Shown here: positions 8,357 to 16,964 of the stretch, one piece after another
Layout of the letters: each line of letters starts with the position of its first letter
Numbering within the stretch: position 1 is the stretch's first letter
NCBI GenBank assembly: GCA_033810155.1
Contig: JAPXKJ010000003.1
Span: forward strand, 1 to 64,000
Direction of reading: 5' to 3'
DNA: 64,000 nucleotides
DNA from: UBA3907 sp033810155
GTDB taxonomy: Bacteria > Bacillota > Sulfobacillia > Fermentithermobacillales > Fermentithermobacillaceae
Notes under the pieces: model-generated
Told to the model about the DNA's origin: nothing
Databases searched by the model: none
What the model saw: only the letters and a program-made list of their open reading frames with translations
Position numbers and translations under genes: made by a program

Positions 8357-9342
8357 TATTTTGCACCTCCTGTTGCAGCTTTTCTTGCCTGTACATCATG
8401 TGCATAACCATAGTATTTGGGCACTATGTACTTATCGATTAGAGGCGTGACGAGATTCATAAACAAGATGGCATATGTGACTCCTTCAGGATAGCTGCCC
8501 CAAAGTCGAATTAACAACGTAACAACGCCAGCTCCTATTCCCATACATAGTCGACCTCGACGAGTAACCGGAGAGGTAACATAGTCTGTAGCCATAAAAA
8601 ACGAACCCAAAATAGCCCCGCCAAGAAATAGTCCACTTATCCAATCTCCCATGAAAAATCCGTTTGGGTTCCCAAAGATCCAGGTTCCGAGCGCAAGAGT
8701 TCCAAGATACCCTACAGGAATTCGCCAATCTATCACGTCTCTTGCAATTAGATAAATCCCCCCAACCAAAAGAGCAATTATACACGTCTCTCCCAACGAA
8801 CCTGCTCTCAAGCCAAGTAATAGTTCTCTCAGCGTTAACACAGTTTTACCCGTGCCATTGAAGCCCGCCAAGGGGGTAGCGCCTGTAAGCGCATCGTACC
8901 CCATTGGTGTAACCCAATCATGAGTCATATGAAGAGGCCAAGCAGCTAAAACAAATGCTCTTCCTGCAAGGGCCGGATTTACAAAGTTGGTCCCCAACCC
9001 GCCAAATATCTGCTTCGCAATCACAATAGCAAATACAGACCCGATAATTGGAATCCATATCGGGACGTTCGGCGGCAACGTAAGCGCCAAAAGAAGACCT
9101 GTTACAGTTGCGGACATATCGTTTATTGTAAGCGGCTTCTTGAAAAGTTTCTGATATATCGCTTCCGCCGCGACTGCGGAAAATACAGAGACAAGTATTA
9201 TCAAAAGCGATCTGCCCCCGAATATGACTACCGCAGCGATACTAGCGGGAACAAGAGAAACCACCACGTCCAGCATTATCCCCTGTATCGTCTTACTGCT
9301 CGTGATATGGGGCGCCGGCGTTATAAGTAGTCTGTCTTCCAT
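8356..9342 (-). CDS. rnfD: Rnf complex membrane subunit RnfD (flavoprotein)
   Basis: NqrB/RnfD-type membrane protein, 328 residues, with many transmembrane helices. The motif TGATPLA places Thr156 as the likely covalent FMN attachment site; the family attaches FMN by phosphoester to a Thr in such a motif. The N-terminus (LLITPAPHITSSKTIQGIM) is typical. The ATG follows GGAGGTATTACG. It sits 28 bases after rnfC. No flavin transferase (apbE) gene is in the window. Confidence 0.95.
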   Translation of the reverse strand: MEDRLLITPAPHITSSKTIQGIMLDVVVSLVPASIAAVVIFGGRSLLIILVSVFSAVAAEAIYQKLFKKPLTINDMSATVTGLLLALTLPPNVPIWIPIIGSVFAIVIAKQIFGGLGTNFVNPALAGRAFVLAAWPLHMTHDWVTPMGYDALTGATPLAGFNGTGKTVLTLRELLLGLRAGSLGETCIIALLVGGIYLIARDVIDWRIPVGYLGTLALGTWIFGNPNGFFMGDWISGLFLGGAILGSFFMATDYVTSPVTRRGRLCMGIGAGVVTLLIRLWGSYPEGVTYAILFMNLVTPLIDKYIVPKYYGYAHDVQARKAATGGAK

Positions 9343-9370
9343 CGTAATACCTCCGTCTCTTCTTGCCAGC

Positions 9371-10714
9371 CTATTGACTACGCTGAGCCCTTCTCCTCGC
9401 GCTGATCGAATTCTTTGCCATCTTTATCCATTGCACTAAAGGCCTTTTTGCAGGACACACAAAAGCACAAGCTCCGCATTCGCAGCAGTCCATTGCTCTT
9501 GCATCTTCGGCTTGATCAATAAGACCTCGTTCAGAGTAGGCCGCTATCCATAAAGGCTGTAACCGCATTGGGCATGCATCAACACATTTTCCACAACGTA
9601 CACATGGCAAAATCGGCTCTTCTGTCACCTGTTCTTTGCTTAAGACCAAAACACCAGATGTACCTTTTAACACGGGCACGTCTGGTTCCTTAACTGCCAT
9701 GCCCATCATAGGGCCACCCATTATTACTTTGCGAGGGGTACCGCTATACCCTCCTGCTTTCTCTATCAGGAAGGAAATAGGAGTCCCTACAAGAGTTCTG
9801 AAGTTAGACGGTTTCTTTATACCTTCACCGGTAACGCTTACAATCCTCTCGACCAATGGCAGACCTTCCAAAATTCCTTCTGCCATGGCATAAGCAGTAC
9901 CCACATTTGATACGATCACCCCAACATCTAGCGGCAGACCTGGAGGCGGAGGCACTTCTCTACCGAGGACTGCCTGAACGAGTTGTTTTTCCCCTCCTCT
10001 AGGGTACCTCGAAGTAAGCACGGCCAGTTCAATACCGTCGTAAGGCTCAATTGCATGTTTCAGAGCTTCAATCGCTTTGGGCTTGTTATCCTCTATGCAT
10101 ACTATGCCCCTTCTAACACCAGAGGCTTTCATAAACGCCCTAAACCCGAACACGACTTTCTCAGGCTCCTCAACCATGAGCCTGTAATCCGCTGTCAAGT
10201 AGGGCTCACATTCTGCACCATTCAAAAGGTAGGTGTCTATAGGCTTATCCTTGGGCGGGGTGAGTTTTACATCCGTTGGAAACGCTGCTCCTCCCAGACC
10301 CACTAGTCCCATCTGCCTAGCAGTCTCTCTCAACCTTTCGGGTGCGATCTCATCCAGGTTAGAGGCTATGGGAGCCAGAGCCCCCGAATCATCGTGCAGT
10401 CCGTCGGGCTGCATGATGATTGCATCGACCATTCGCCCCTGCACCGGATGGAACCTAGGTTCGATGCTCTTTATGATTCCCGACGTAGGTGCGTGTAAAG
10501 CGGCACTTATGGCGCCCTGAGGCTCCGCTATGATCTGCCCCCTCTTGACAGCATCTTTAGGCTTCACAACAGGCCTTGACGGAGCTCCCGTGTGCTGCGA
10601 TACAAAAAGTACCAATTCTTGAGGGATACCAGGGAACTCAATGGGAGAGTCCTCAGATAAATGCTTCTTATCCGGAACACTAACGCCTCCCGAAACTTTC
10701 TTTATAGTGATCAC
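9371..10714 (-). CDS. rnfC: Rnf complex subunit RnfC (NADH-site Fe-S/flavin subunit)
   Basis: Peripheral subunit carrying the NAD site. In order it has an N-terminal RnfC barrel-sandwich domain (about 1-110), a Rossmann-like NuoF/Complex1_51K-type domain (GLGGAAFPTDVKL, then LNGAECEPYLTADYRLM), a SLBB segment, and two [4Fe-4S] motifs near the C-terminus (CVRCGKCVDACP and CCECGACAFVCP). It has 447 residues, as usual. The start is a GTG behind GAGGTGGTG. First gene of the operon; the 128-base gap to rpoN shows no clear consensus promoter. Confidence 0.95.
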   Translation of the reverse strand: MITIKKVSGGVSVPDKKHLSEDSPIEFPGIPQELVLFVSQHTGAPSRPVVKPKDAVKRGQIIAEPQGAISAALHAPTSGIIKSIEPRFHPVQGRMVDAIIMQPDGLHDDSGALAPIASNLDEIAPERLRETARQMGLVGLGGAAFPTDVKLTPPKDKPIDTYLLNGAECEPYLTADYRLMVEEPEKVVFGFRAFMKASGVRRGIVCIEDNKPKAIEALKHAIEPYDGIELAVLTSRYPRGGEKQLVQAVLGREVPPPPGLPLDVGVIVSNVGTAYAMAEGILEGLPLVERIVSVTGEGIKKPSNFRTLVGTPISFLIEKAGGYSGTPRKVIMGGPMMGMAVKEPDVPVLKGTSGVLVLSKEQVTEEPILPCVRCGKCVDACPMRLQPLWIAAYSERGLIDQAEDARAMDCCECGACAFVCPAKRPLVQWIKMAKNSISARRRAQRSQ

Positions 10715-10842
10715 TTACACCACCTCGATTACAACCATTAGTCAACAATAAAACCTATTCTAGATTCTAACACATCGTAGACGCGCATTTGTAAAAAACA
10801 AGTTGGGATTAGACGAACCGTCGTTTGAGGATGTAAGAGAAG

Positions 10843-12216
10843 TCATAGCCGCTTCCTCCGGTTTGACGCAGGAATACCCATTTGGGAACGATACTTGGCA
10901 ACAGTACGTCTTGCAACAAAAACCCCATTTTCGTGCAAAAGCTCACTGATCTGACTATCAGTCAGGGGGTTTCTGGGGTCTTCCTTGTCAACTATCTCTG
11001 ATATGGCTCTTTTTACATTGTATTGAGAAATCTCGTCGCCGACAGCTTTTATTCCAGGTCCAAAAAACATTTTGCACGGGAAAATGCCAAATGGAGTATC
11101 TACGTATTTGCCCGATATCGCCCTTGATACGGTAGACGCATGAATCGCAAGTTCATCCGCGATGTCACTGAGCGTGAGGGGTTCAAGATGATCGGGCCCT
11201 TCGAGGAAGAAGCGCTTTTGGCGCTTCACTATGCTCTCCATAACCTTCGCTATAGTCATCCGCCTTTGTTCCACACTTTTCATCAAATAGTATGCCCTTT
11301 TAGCCTGCTGCGTAAGGTAGTCCTTGGTCTCCTTCTCGCCCTCAGAAAGCAATCTCCGGTAATACGGATTCCACCTTATGGGAGGCAGGGCATTTTCGTT
11401 CAGTATCACAACGAATTCATCCCCTAATCTCTTGACGGTGATATCTGGTAATATGTAGGTTATGTTCGTGTAGGACAAGCTCGCGCCCGGTTTCGGATCC
11501 AGACCCACAATGAGATCCCTCGCCCTGAGCACATCTTCTAACGACACTTGCTCTTCTTCGGCTATTTTAGTGTACCTGGCTCGACCTAGATCCTCAAGAT
11601 GTGCCCTTATGATCCGTAATTCCAGATCCCCTAACCCTTTCGATACTGCCTGAAGTTCCAGACATTCTCGCAAATCCCTTGAGCAGATACCGACAGGTTC
11701 AAGACCTTGGATCATCCTAATCACAGATTCTGCTAGATGCTGCGTACACGAAGCAGCTGAAGTGATATCGGAAATCGAACATCTTAGGTATCCATTGTCA
11801 TCTATGTTCCCAATTACAAATCGTGCAACTTCAAGCTCTTTTTTGCTCAAACGAAGAAGCGCCAATTGCGATAAGAGGGCATCCCACATACTGTTGCTGC
11901 TTAGAGGCATACCCTGATAGAAAAGAAGGCTCTGCTCCTTACTTTTTTTCGCACTTACCTGCGCTATTCCAGGATCTGAGGAATCCAAAAAATAGTCCAT
12001 CCACTCTTCGTAATCATCTTCCGTTGGAGAATCCGCTTCCACCTCGTTACTTTGATCGTCTGCGATGTCCAAAAGGGGATTATCTTCAACTTCTTGGAGT
12101 ATAAACTGGGCAAGTTCCTGAACATTCATCTGCAAAACCATAATAGCCTGACGAAGTTCAGGCGTCAGAATAAGTTTTTGCGTCTGCAAAAGTTCAAGAC
12201 CATATCCAGGTTCCAC
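10843..12216 (-). CDS. rpoN: RNA polymerase sigma-54 factor
   Basis: Alternative sigma factor that needs an AAA+ activator and recognises -24/-12 promoters. The N-terminal activator-contact region (LQTQKLILTPELRQAIMVLQ at about 11-30) is present, followed by an acidic region. The core-binding and HTH domains come next, and the C-terminal RpoN box (ARRTVAKYR) lies about 15 residues from the end. Its 457 residues are normal. The start is a GTG with CAGGAG upstream. No -24/-12 site was noticed in the intergenic gaps, and no activator gene is in the window. Confidence 0.96.
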   Translation of the reverse strand: MEPGYGLELLQTQKLILTPELRQAIMVLQMNVQELAQFILQEVEDNPLLDIADDQSNEVEADSPTEDDYEEWMDYFLDSSDPGIAQVSAKKSKEQSLLFYQGMPLSSNSMWDALLSQLALLRLSKKELEVARFVIGNIDDNGYLRCSISDITSAASCTQHLAESVIRMIQGLEPVGICSRDLRECLELQAVSKGLGDLELRIIRAHLEDLGRARYTKIAEEEQVSLEDVLRARDLIVGLDPKPGASLSYTNITYILPDITVKRLGDEFVVILNENALPPIRWNPYYRRLLSEGEKETKDYLTQQAKRAYYLMKSVEQRRMTIAKVMESIVKRQKRFFLEGPDHLEPLTLSDIADELAIHASTVSRAISGKYVDTPFGIFPCKMFFGPGIKAVGDEISQYNVKRAISEIVDKEDPRNPLTDSQISELLHENGVFVARRTVAKYRSQMGIPASNRRKRL

Positions 12217-12287
12217 GTTCCCACTCTCCTGCGGACTTTCCCAGGCACAGCTTACCCCTATGCCTGGGTTTCCAATTGGCCACTTAG

Positions 12288-13148
12288 CTAGTCCACACTG
12301 ATTTTTCTCGTTACCACATCCACACTAGCCAAGTAGATGCCAGTAAGATATTCTAGCTTCTGTTTCAACTTAGCCTGTACTTCGCTCATAACAGAAAATA
12401 CCTGCACACCATAGGCCAGTGCTAATTCGACCTCCAAAATAGTCCCTTCGCTTGTATTTATAACTATAGTCCTCAATACCTTATTTACTCCTGAAATTTC
12501 GGAACAAATCTGGGACGCGATATACATCACTACATTGTCAGCAATGTAGAAATTGCCAAAATAGCTATAGGTGGGCCGCACAACGCTTCTTTCAAGAATA
12601 GTCGGCCTTTGCTCGTGCGATCTGACAAATATCTGCAAAGGGTCCACCAAGTACCCCGAGAAGGTTTTTTTGACCTCAAACGTAGGCGCCGGAATAACGT
12701 GCTTACCTTCCTGTTTCCTATGCCTCAAAGCCTCCGTAATCTCCTCGTCGCTCTGCAAATCTGCTATGTCCAAGATGGAAGAAGGATTAGGCAGACCTAG
12801 TCTTTCTACTATCCTCTCTATCATGGACAAAGAAGTACCTAGGACCAAGACGCGCCTGGGCTTTATCTCTGCGATGGCGGCACGAACCTCAAAAGCATGA
12901 GAAGGGGCGGTGAAAACAGCCCTTCTCACGGCAGCTAGTTTTGTTTCCTCTCTCTTTGCGGATCTTCCTGCAATGATCCTAGATCCAGAGATTAAAAGAC
13001 CGTCGTCTATGATTGCCTCGCATCCATGCTCTTGGGCAACCCACATCGCGTGATGGGATTTGCCGGTTCCACTTGGTCCTACAAGCGCGACAACCTCTAC
13101 ATCAGGAAATAATGGGCTAGGTGCTATTTCCTTTCCCATGGACGCCAC
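12288..13148 (-). CDS. P-loop NTPase domain fused to an Asp23/Gls24-like domain
   Basis: A 286-residue two-domain protein of unknown function. The N-terminal half has a Walker A motif (GPSGTGKS, about 24-31) and alternating strands as in small nucleotide-binding proteins. The C-terminal half (about 190-286: YSYFGNFYIADNVVMYIA, then VSVMSEVQAKLK-like helices) resembles the Asp23/Gls24 envelope-associated domain. The GTG start follows GGAAGG at 6 bases and overlaps the end of the TPR gene by 25 bases, so the two genes are probably co-translated. Domain assignment of the second half is by pattern only. Confidence 0.7.
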   Translation of the reverse strand: MASMGKEIAPSPLFPDVEVVALVGPSGTGKSHHAMWVAQEHGCEAIIDDGLLISGSRIIAGRSAKREETKLAAVRRAVFTAPSHAFEVRAAIAEIKPRRVLVLGTSLSMIERIVERLGLPNPSSILDIADLQSDEEITEALRHRKQEGKHVIPAPTFEVKKTFSGYLVDPLQIFVRSHEQRPTILERSVVRPTYSYFGNFYIADNVVMYIASQICSEISGVNKVLRTIVINTSEGTILEVELALAYGVQVFSVMSEVQAKLKQKLEYLTGIYLASVDVVTRKISVD

Positions 13149-14572
13149 TTTAAACCTTCCTTTCCAGTCCCCTTGGTGCCCGGAATTCTATCTACGCCCC
13201 GAGGGGGTGCGGCATCTTCTTTCACAAAACTCCCAACCAGACTCACAACTCTCTTCTCATCCTCAGTCTTTGCACTTTCTTTTGCAAAAGCGATCAGTTC
13301 TGGCCAAATTGCCCGTGAAATGAATGCACCCGATTCGAGCGCGAAATTAGGATTGTACCTCATTGCAGTTACCCAGTTCTTAAGTCCATCTCGGGCATTA
13401 CCCAATGCCATATTAACCGTGCCACATAAAAACTCACAGTCAGACCTGAACTTTTTTTCTTCAATACTTGTTGGTTCAGCTCTCCTTTGGGCTTCCAACA
13501 CTTCCTCGACGATCTCTTTGGCTTTGGCAAGATCACCTGCTCTGTAATTCAGCTCCGCCAATACCAGCATGGGTTGAGGCGAACCCGGTTCCAACATGCG
13601 GATCTGTTCCCACTGATAAATAGCTTTTTCGTATTCATCGTCCATCAAAAAACACGTCGCAAGATTCTGACGCGCAGGAACGTAGTTCGGGTTTACCAAA
13701 ATACACTTTTCCCATAGTCTAATCGCTTCGTCTTTCTCACCCTTCTGGAACAGGCCAAGTGCAAGATTATAAGTAGCAAACAGATCGTCTGGATTTGTCG
13801 ATAGGACCTCTTTCCATTGCTCTATGGCAGCATCAAGATCCCCCGACATTGCATAGGCTTCCCCGAGAGTGGTGGTGGTATGAGTGTTTTCAGGTTCCAA
13901 CTCCTTAGCTCGCGTCAAAAACTCAATTGCCTTATCGTATTCTTGCTTACCCAAGTATGACAAGCCTTTGTTGAAATAGAGCAAAGGTGCCTCTGAACCC
14001 AAGCGTTCTGCTCTTGTGAGAGTCTCAAGCGCTTCATCATACATCTGGAGGTCTGTATATATGGCGCCTACATTGTGTAACGCCTGCACATTTGACGGAT
14101 CAAGATTGAGAACCTCATGCCACTCCAGCAACGAGTCCTTTACTCTCCCCTTTGCTAGGTAAAGCTCGCCTAGCTGAGAATGAGCCAACACGTTGCTTGG
14201 TTGTATATTTCGTGCCTTTTCAGTCAGAGATATCGCTTGATCAATGTTCCCCTCTAGGGCATAGATCTTACCCAGGAAGTACATAGATGGGCTGTGGTTC
14301 TTGTCTATGGATAGAACTTTCTCCCATGCAGCTTTGGCTTCGTCAATTTCCTCGGCATCGGCCATGGTAATCCCCAAATAATAGTATGCGTCCACATTGC
14401 GCTTGTCTATTTCGGTAACTTTCAACAATTGCTCTTTTGCCTTCTCTGTCTCTCCTAGTCTCATGTATGACAAAGCAAGCTGAAGCCTGGTAGATACATC
14501 CTTAGGCCTCTTAGAAACTTCTTTTTCGAGCCGTTCTATTATCTCTCTTAAGGACTTCTCGTCAATCTCCAC
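13124..14572 (-). CDS. Tetratricopeptide repeat protein
   Basis: The 482 residues consist mostly of about ten TPR units of 34 residues, recognisable by repeats of the type A(x)YYLGxxxxxxGxxDEAxxxWEKVL. The last 110 residues are less repetitive and contain a lone Cys pair (CEFLCG). There is no signal peptide, so it is likely a cytoplasmic scaffold. The GTG start follows GAGGG at 6 bases. It is divergent from the Rrf2-isc genes and overlaps the P-loop/Asp23 gene by 25 bases, suggesting a shared job. Partners are unknown. Confidence 0.85.
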   Translation of the reverse strand: MEIDEKSLREIIERLEKEVSKRPKDVSTRLQLALSYMRLGETEKAKEQLLKVTEIDKRNVDAYYYLGITMADAEEIDEAKAAWEKVLSIDKNHSPSMYFLGKIYALEGNIDQAISLTEKARNIQPSNVLAHSQLGELYLAKGRVKDSLLEWHEVLNLDPSNVQALHNVGAIYTDLQMYDEALETLTRAERLGSEAPLLYFNKGLSYLGKQEYDKAIEFLTRAKELEPENTHTTTTLGEAYAMSGDLDAAIEQWKEVLSTNPDDLFATYNLALGLFQKGEKDEAIRLWEKCILVNPNYVPARQNLATCFLMDDEYEKAIYQWEQIRMLEPGSPQPMLVLAELNYRAGDLAKAKEIVEEVLEAQRRAEPTSIEEKKFRSDCEFLCGTVNMALGNARDGLKNWVTAMRYNPNFALESGAFISRAIWPELIAFAKESAKTEDEKRVVSLVGSFVKEDAAPPRGVDRIPGTKGTGKEGLKWRPWERK

Positions 14573-14690
14573 AACAATCCCTCGCTATGCTATTGAAGTC
14601 TTATACATATTCTATCTTCCCTTATATAATACCTTTATGTTGTGTTCTGTGTCGAAGTCTGCAAATTTTCAACAACTCGTGGAAACTATA

Positions 14691-14726
14691 TTGACTCCGA
14701 TTAATCCTAGTATAATAATAGGATTA
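14691..14726 (+). promoter_or_regulatory. Rrf2-isc promoter with overlapping inverted-repeat operator
   Basis: TTGACT (14691-14696) and AATAAT (14714-14719) are spaced 17 bases apart and form a good sigma-A type promoter, 37 bases before the Rrf2 ATG. A perfect inverted repeat, TAATCCTA (14702-14709) and TAGGATTA (14719-14726) around a 9-base spacer, covers the -10 region. This arrangement is expected for repression by the Rrf2 protein encoded next to it; that autoregulation is an inference. Confidence 0.7.
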
Positions 14727-14755
14727 TCGTATCATTAGGAATTCGAGGTGAAAAG

Positions 14756-15202
14756 ATGGCTTTCTCCTTGTCGACCAAGGGATGTTACGCAGTGTTGTTG
14801 ATGTATCAGCTGGCCCAGTCGGAAGGTACATTGACATCGCTATCTGAGATTTCATCTACCCAGAACATCTCTCAGGGCTACCTCGAACAGATCGTAAGGC
14901 CGCTTAAGGAAAGCAACCTTGTCGACAGCAAAAGAGGTTTCGGAGGCGGGTACAAACTAGCAAAACCCCCGGATCAAATCACGATTGGAGAAATCGTCAC
15001 GATATCAGAAGGGCCAGTTGCTCCCGTCCAATGCGTGAGCGATGACTTTTCTTTTTGCACAGGTCCCTCGGACTGCAAAGCCAAACTCGTGTGGCGCAAG
15101 GTAGGAGACGCCATCAGTAATGTTTTGAACTCGATCACTCTTAAGGATTTGCTCGAACTAGACGATTCTTGTACTTTGAAGGGAGAAAACAACCATGGGT
15201 AG
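14756..15202 (+). CDS. Rrf2 family transcriptional regulator (IscR-like)
   Basis: A 148-residue Rrf2 winged-helix regulator. The recognition region LSEISSTQNISQGYLEQIV and the wing motif RGFGGGYKL are typical. Three Cys residues (C93, C101, C107) lie where IscR-type members bind an Fe-S cluster, although the C-x7-C-x5-C spacing differs from IscR of Proteobacteria. Its stop region overlaps the start of the cysteine desulfurase gene by 8 bases. It probably represses the Fe-S assembly genes according to cluster status, through the inverted repeat just upstream. Confidence 0.9.
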   Translation: MAFSLSTKGCYAVLLMYQLAQSEGTLTSLSEISSTQNISQGYLEQIVRPLKESNLVDSKRGFGGGYKLAKPPDQITIGEIVTISEGPVAPVQCVSDDFSFCTGPSDCKAKLVWRKVGDAISNVLNSITLKDLLELDDSCTLKGENNHG

Positions 15203-16373
15203 TCGACCACATGCTACTAGATCTGTATACCTAGATCATTCTGCTACAACTCCAGTGCGACCCGAAGTGCTTGCAGCAATGTTGCCATATTTCGGCGATA
15301 AATTCGGTAATCCTTCCAGCATCCACAGTTGGGGGCGCCAAGCACGAACCGCAGTTGATTCGGCTCGCGAACAGGTAGCCTCAATTATAGGTGCTACTGC
15401 GTCCGAGATAATCTTCACATCCGGCGGAACCGAATCTGACAACCTGGCAATAAGGGGTGTAGCCAAATCGATGCAGACAAAAGGCAAGCACCTCATTACA
15501 AGTCAAATCGAACATCACGCAGTTATTAATACATTTGAGTCTCTAGCCAAAGATGGCTATGAGGTAACTTACCTTCCTTGTGATAAGTACGGACTAATCG
15601 ATCCAGACGACGTGAGAAAATCTATTACGAAAGACACGATTCTCATATCCATCATTCACGGACATAACGAGGTAGGGACTATCGAACCAATCGAGGAAAT
15701 TGGCAGGATCGCTAAGGAACATGGGATATTGTTTCACTCAGATGCGGTGCAAAGCCTTGGAAAGATCCCTGTCAAAGTAGATGACATGGGGGTCGACCTG
15801 CTGACTATCTCAAGTCATAAGATATATGGTCCCAAAGGTGTAGGGGCACTTTACGTAAGAAAAGGAACCAGGATAAGACCTCAAGTTACAGGGGGCATAC
15901 ACGAAAAGGGGTTAAGGGCGGGTACTGAGAACGTTCCCGGAATAGTGGGTTTTGGCGCCGCATGCGCGCTCGCAGAAGAGGAGATGCCCGAAGAGTCAAA
16001 AAGACTTCAAGCGCTCCGCGATATGCTCATAAACGGTATCTTATCTAACATCCCAGACACGGTCCTAAATGGTCACCCTGAAAAAAGACTGCCTCACAAT
16101 GTAAATGTAAGCGTTAAGTACGTCGAGGGAGAAGCTATGCTCCTTAACATGGATCTGCTCGGTATCGGAGCCTCCTCGGGATCGGCTTGTACCTCTGGTT
16201 CCCTTGAGCCTTCACACGTGCTCCTCGCCATGGGAATTCCCCACGAACTGGCACACGGTTCACTCAGGATGACATTAGGGAAGTCGAACACAGAGCAGGA
16301 CATAGAATATGTCTTGGAATCACTACCGCCTATAGTCGAGAAACTACGGGCAATGTCCGTATTTGGACGCTAG
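15195..16373 (+). CDS. iscS: Cysteine desulfurase (IscS/NifS family)
   Basis: PLP enzyme that takes sulfur from cysteine for Fe-S clusters and thio-cofactors. It has 392 residues. LDHSATTPVRPEV opens the fold, K209 in SSHKIYGPKG binds PLP, and C332 in GSACTSGSLEPSHVL is the catalytic cysteine. The extended GSACTSG loop is of the group I type, which usually serves an IscU partner. IscU follows 31 bases downstream. A NifS name would fit equally well. Confidence 0.95.
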   Translation: MGSRPHATRSVYLDHSATTPVRPEVLAAMLPYFGDKFGNPSSIHSWGRQARTAVDSAREQVASIIGATASEIIFTSGGTESDNLAIRGVAKSMQTKGKHLITSQIEHHAVINTFESLAKDGYEVTYLPCDKYGLIDPDDVRKSITKDTILISIIHGHNEVGTIEPIEEIGRIAKEHGILFHSDAVQSLGKIPVKVDDMGVDLLTISSHKIYGPKGVGALYVRKGTRIRPQVTGGIHEKGLRAGTENVPGIVGFGAACALAEEEMPEESKRLQALRDMLINGILSNIPDTVLNGHPEKRLPHNVNVSVKYVEGEAMLLNMDLLGIGASSGSACTSGSLEPSHVLLAMGIPHELAHGSLRMTLGKSNTEQDIEYVLESLPPIVEKLRAMSVFGR

Positions 16374-16404
16374 ATAATACTAACTCTAAGGTGGGATATC
16401 ATAC

Positions 16405-16803
16405 ATGTACAACGAGAAAGTCATGGACCACTTCATGAATCCGCGAAATGTAGGAGAAATCGAAAACCCCGACGGCGTAGGCTTAGTAGGGAATCCTGTA
16501 TGCGGAGACGTAATGAAGATAACAATAAAAGTTAAGGATAATAAAATCGAAGATATAAAGTTCAAGACATTTGGCTGTGGTGCAGCCATTGCAACAAGTT
16601 CCATGGTTACTGAACTGGTCAAGGGACACACTTTGGAAGAAGCCCTAGAGATCTCCAATAGAACGGTTGCAGAAGCCCTAGATGGGCTACCACCCCAAAA
16701 ACTGCACTGCTCAAATCTTGCTGCTGATGCGGTGCACATGGCAATCCAAGACTACTATAGCAAAACTGGCAAAGACCAGGTATCTAACGAGAATAGAGCC
16801 TAG
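16405..16803 (+). CDS. iscU: Fe-S cluster scaffold protein IscU (NifU N-terminal type)
   Basis: Scaffold on which the cluster is built from IscS-derived sulfur. It has 132 residues with the three ligand cysteines C33 (NPVCGD), C58 (KTFGCGAA) and C102 (LHCSNLAAD) and the conserved D35. It directly follows iscS. Nothing resembling iscA, hscA/hscB or fdx follows, which is the reduced IscR-IscS-IscU set common in anaerobic Bacillota. Confidence 0.95.
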   Translation: MYNEKVMDHFMNPRNVGEIENPDGVGLVGNPVCGDVMKITIKVKDNKIEDIKFKTFGCGAAIATSSMVTELVKGHTLEEALEISNRTVAEALDGLPPQKLHCSNLAADAVHMAIQDYYSKTGKDQVSNENRA

Positions 16804-16824
16804 ATTGGGCGAGAAAGGTATGGA

Positions 16825-16865
16825 GCCACAGTCATGCGAAAAAAGTCAGGCTGTGGCCTGTTTCT
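16825..16865 (+). terminator. Possible weak terminator after iscU
   Basis: GCCACAG (16825-16831) pairs with CTGTGGC (16851-16857) across a 19-base loop and is followed by CTGTTTCTT. The loop is long and the T-tract interrupted, so termination may be partial. It is the only stem-loop in the 146-base gap between iscU and the amidase start. Confidence 0.35.
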
Positions 16866-16964
16866 TAATTGGAACACCTAAGGCAATGACAGCGTCATAA
16901 CATACAAGGTAAGCTATGCTTTTGTCCATTTGTCGGCCCAAATTATGATGTGAGGTTAATACAT

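Noticed and set aside
10715..10842. Sigma-54 (-24/-12) promoter in front of rnfC or elsewhere near rpoN
   Set aside because: No TGGCAC-N5-TTGC match was seen in this gap; only weak TAGAAT-like boxes without a good -35.
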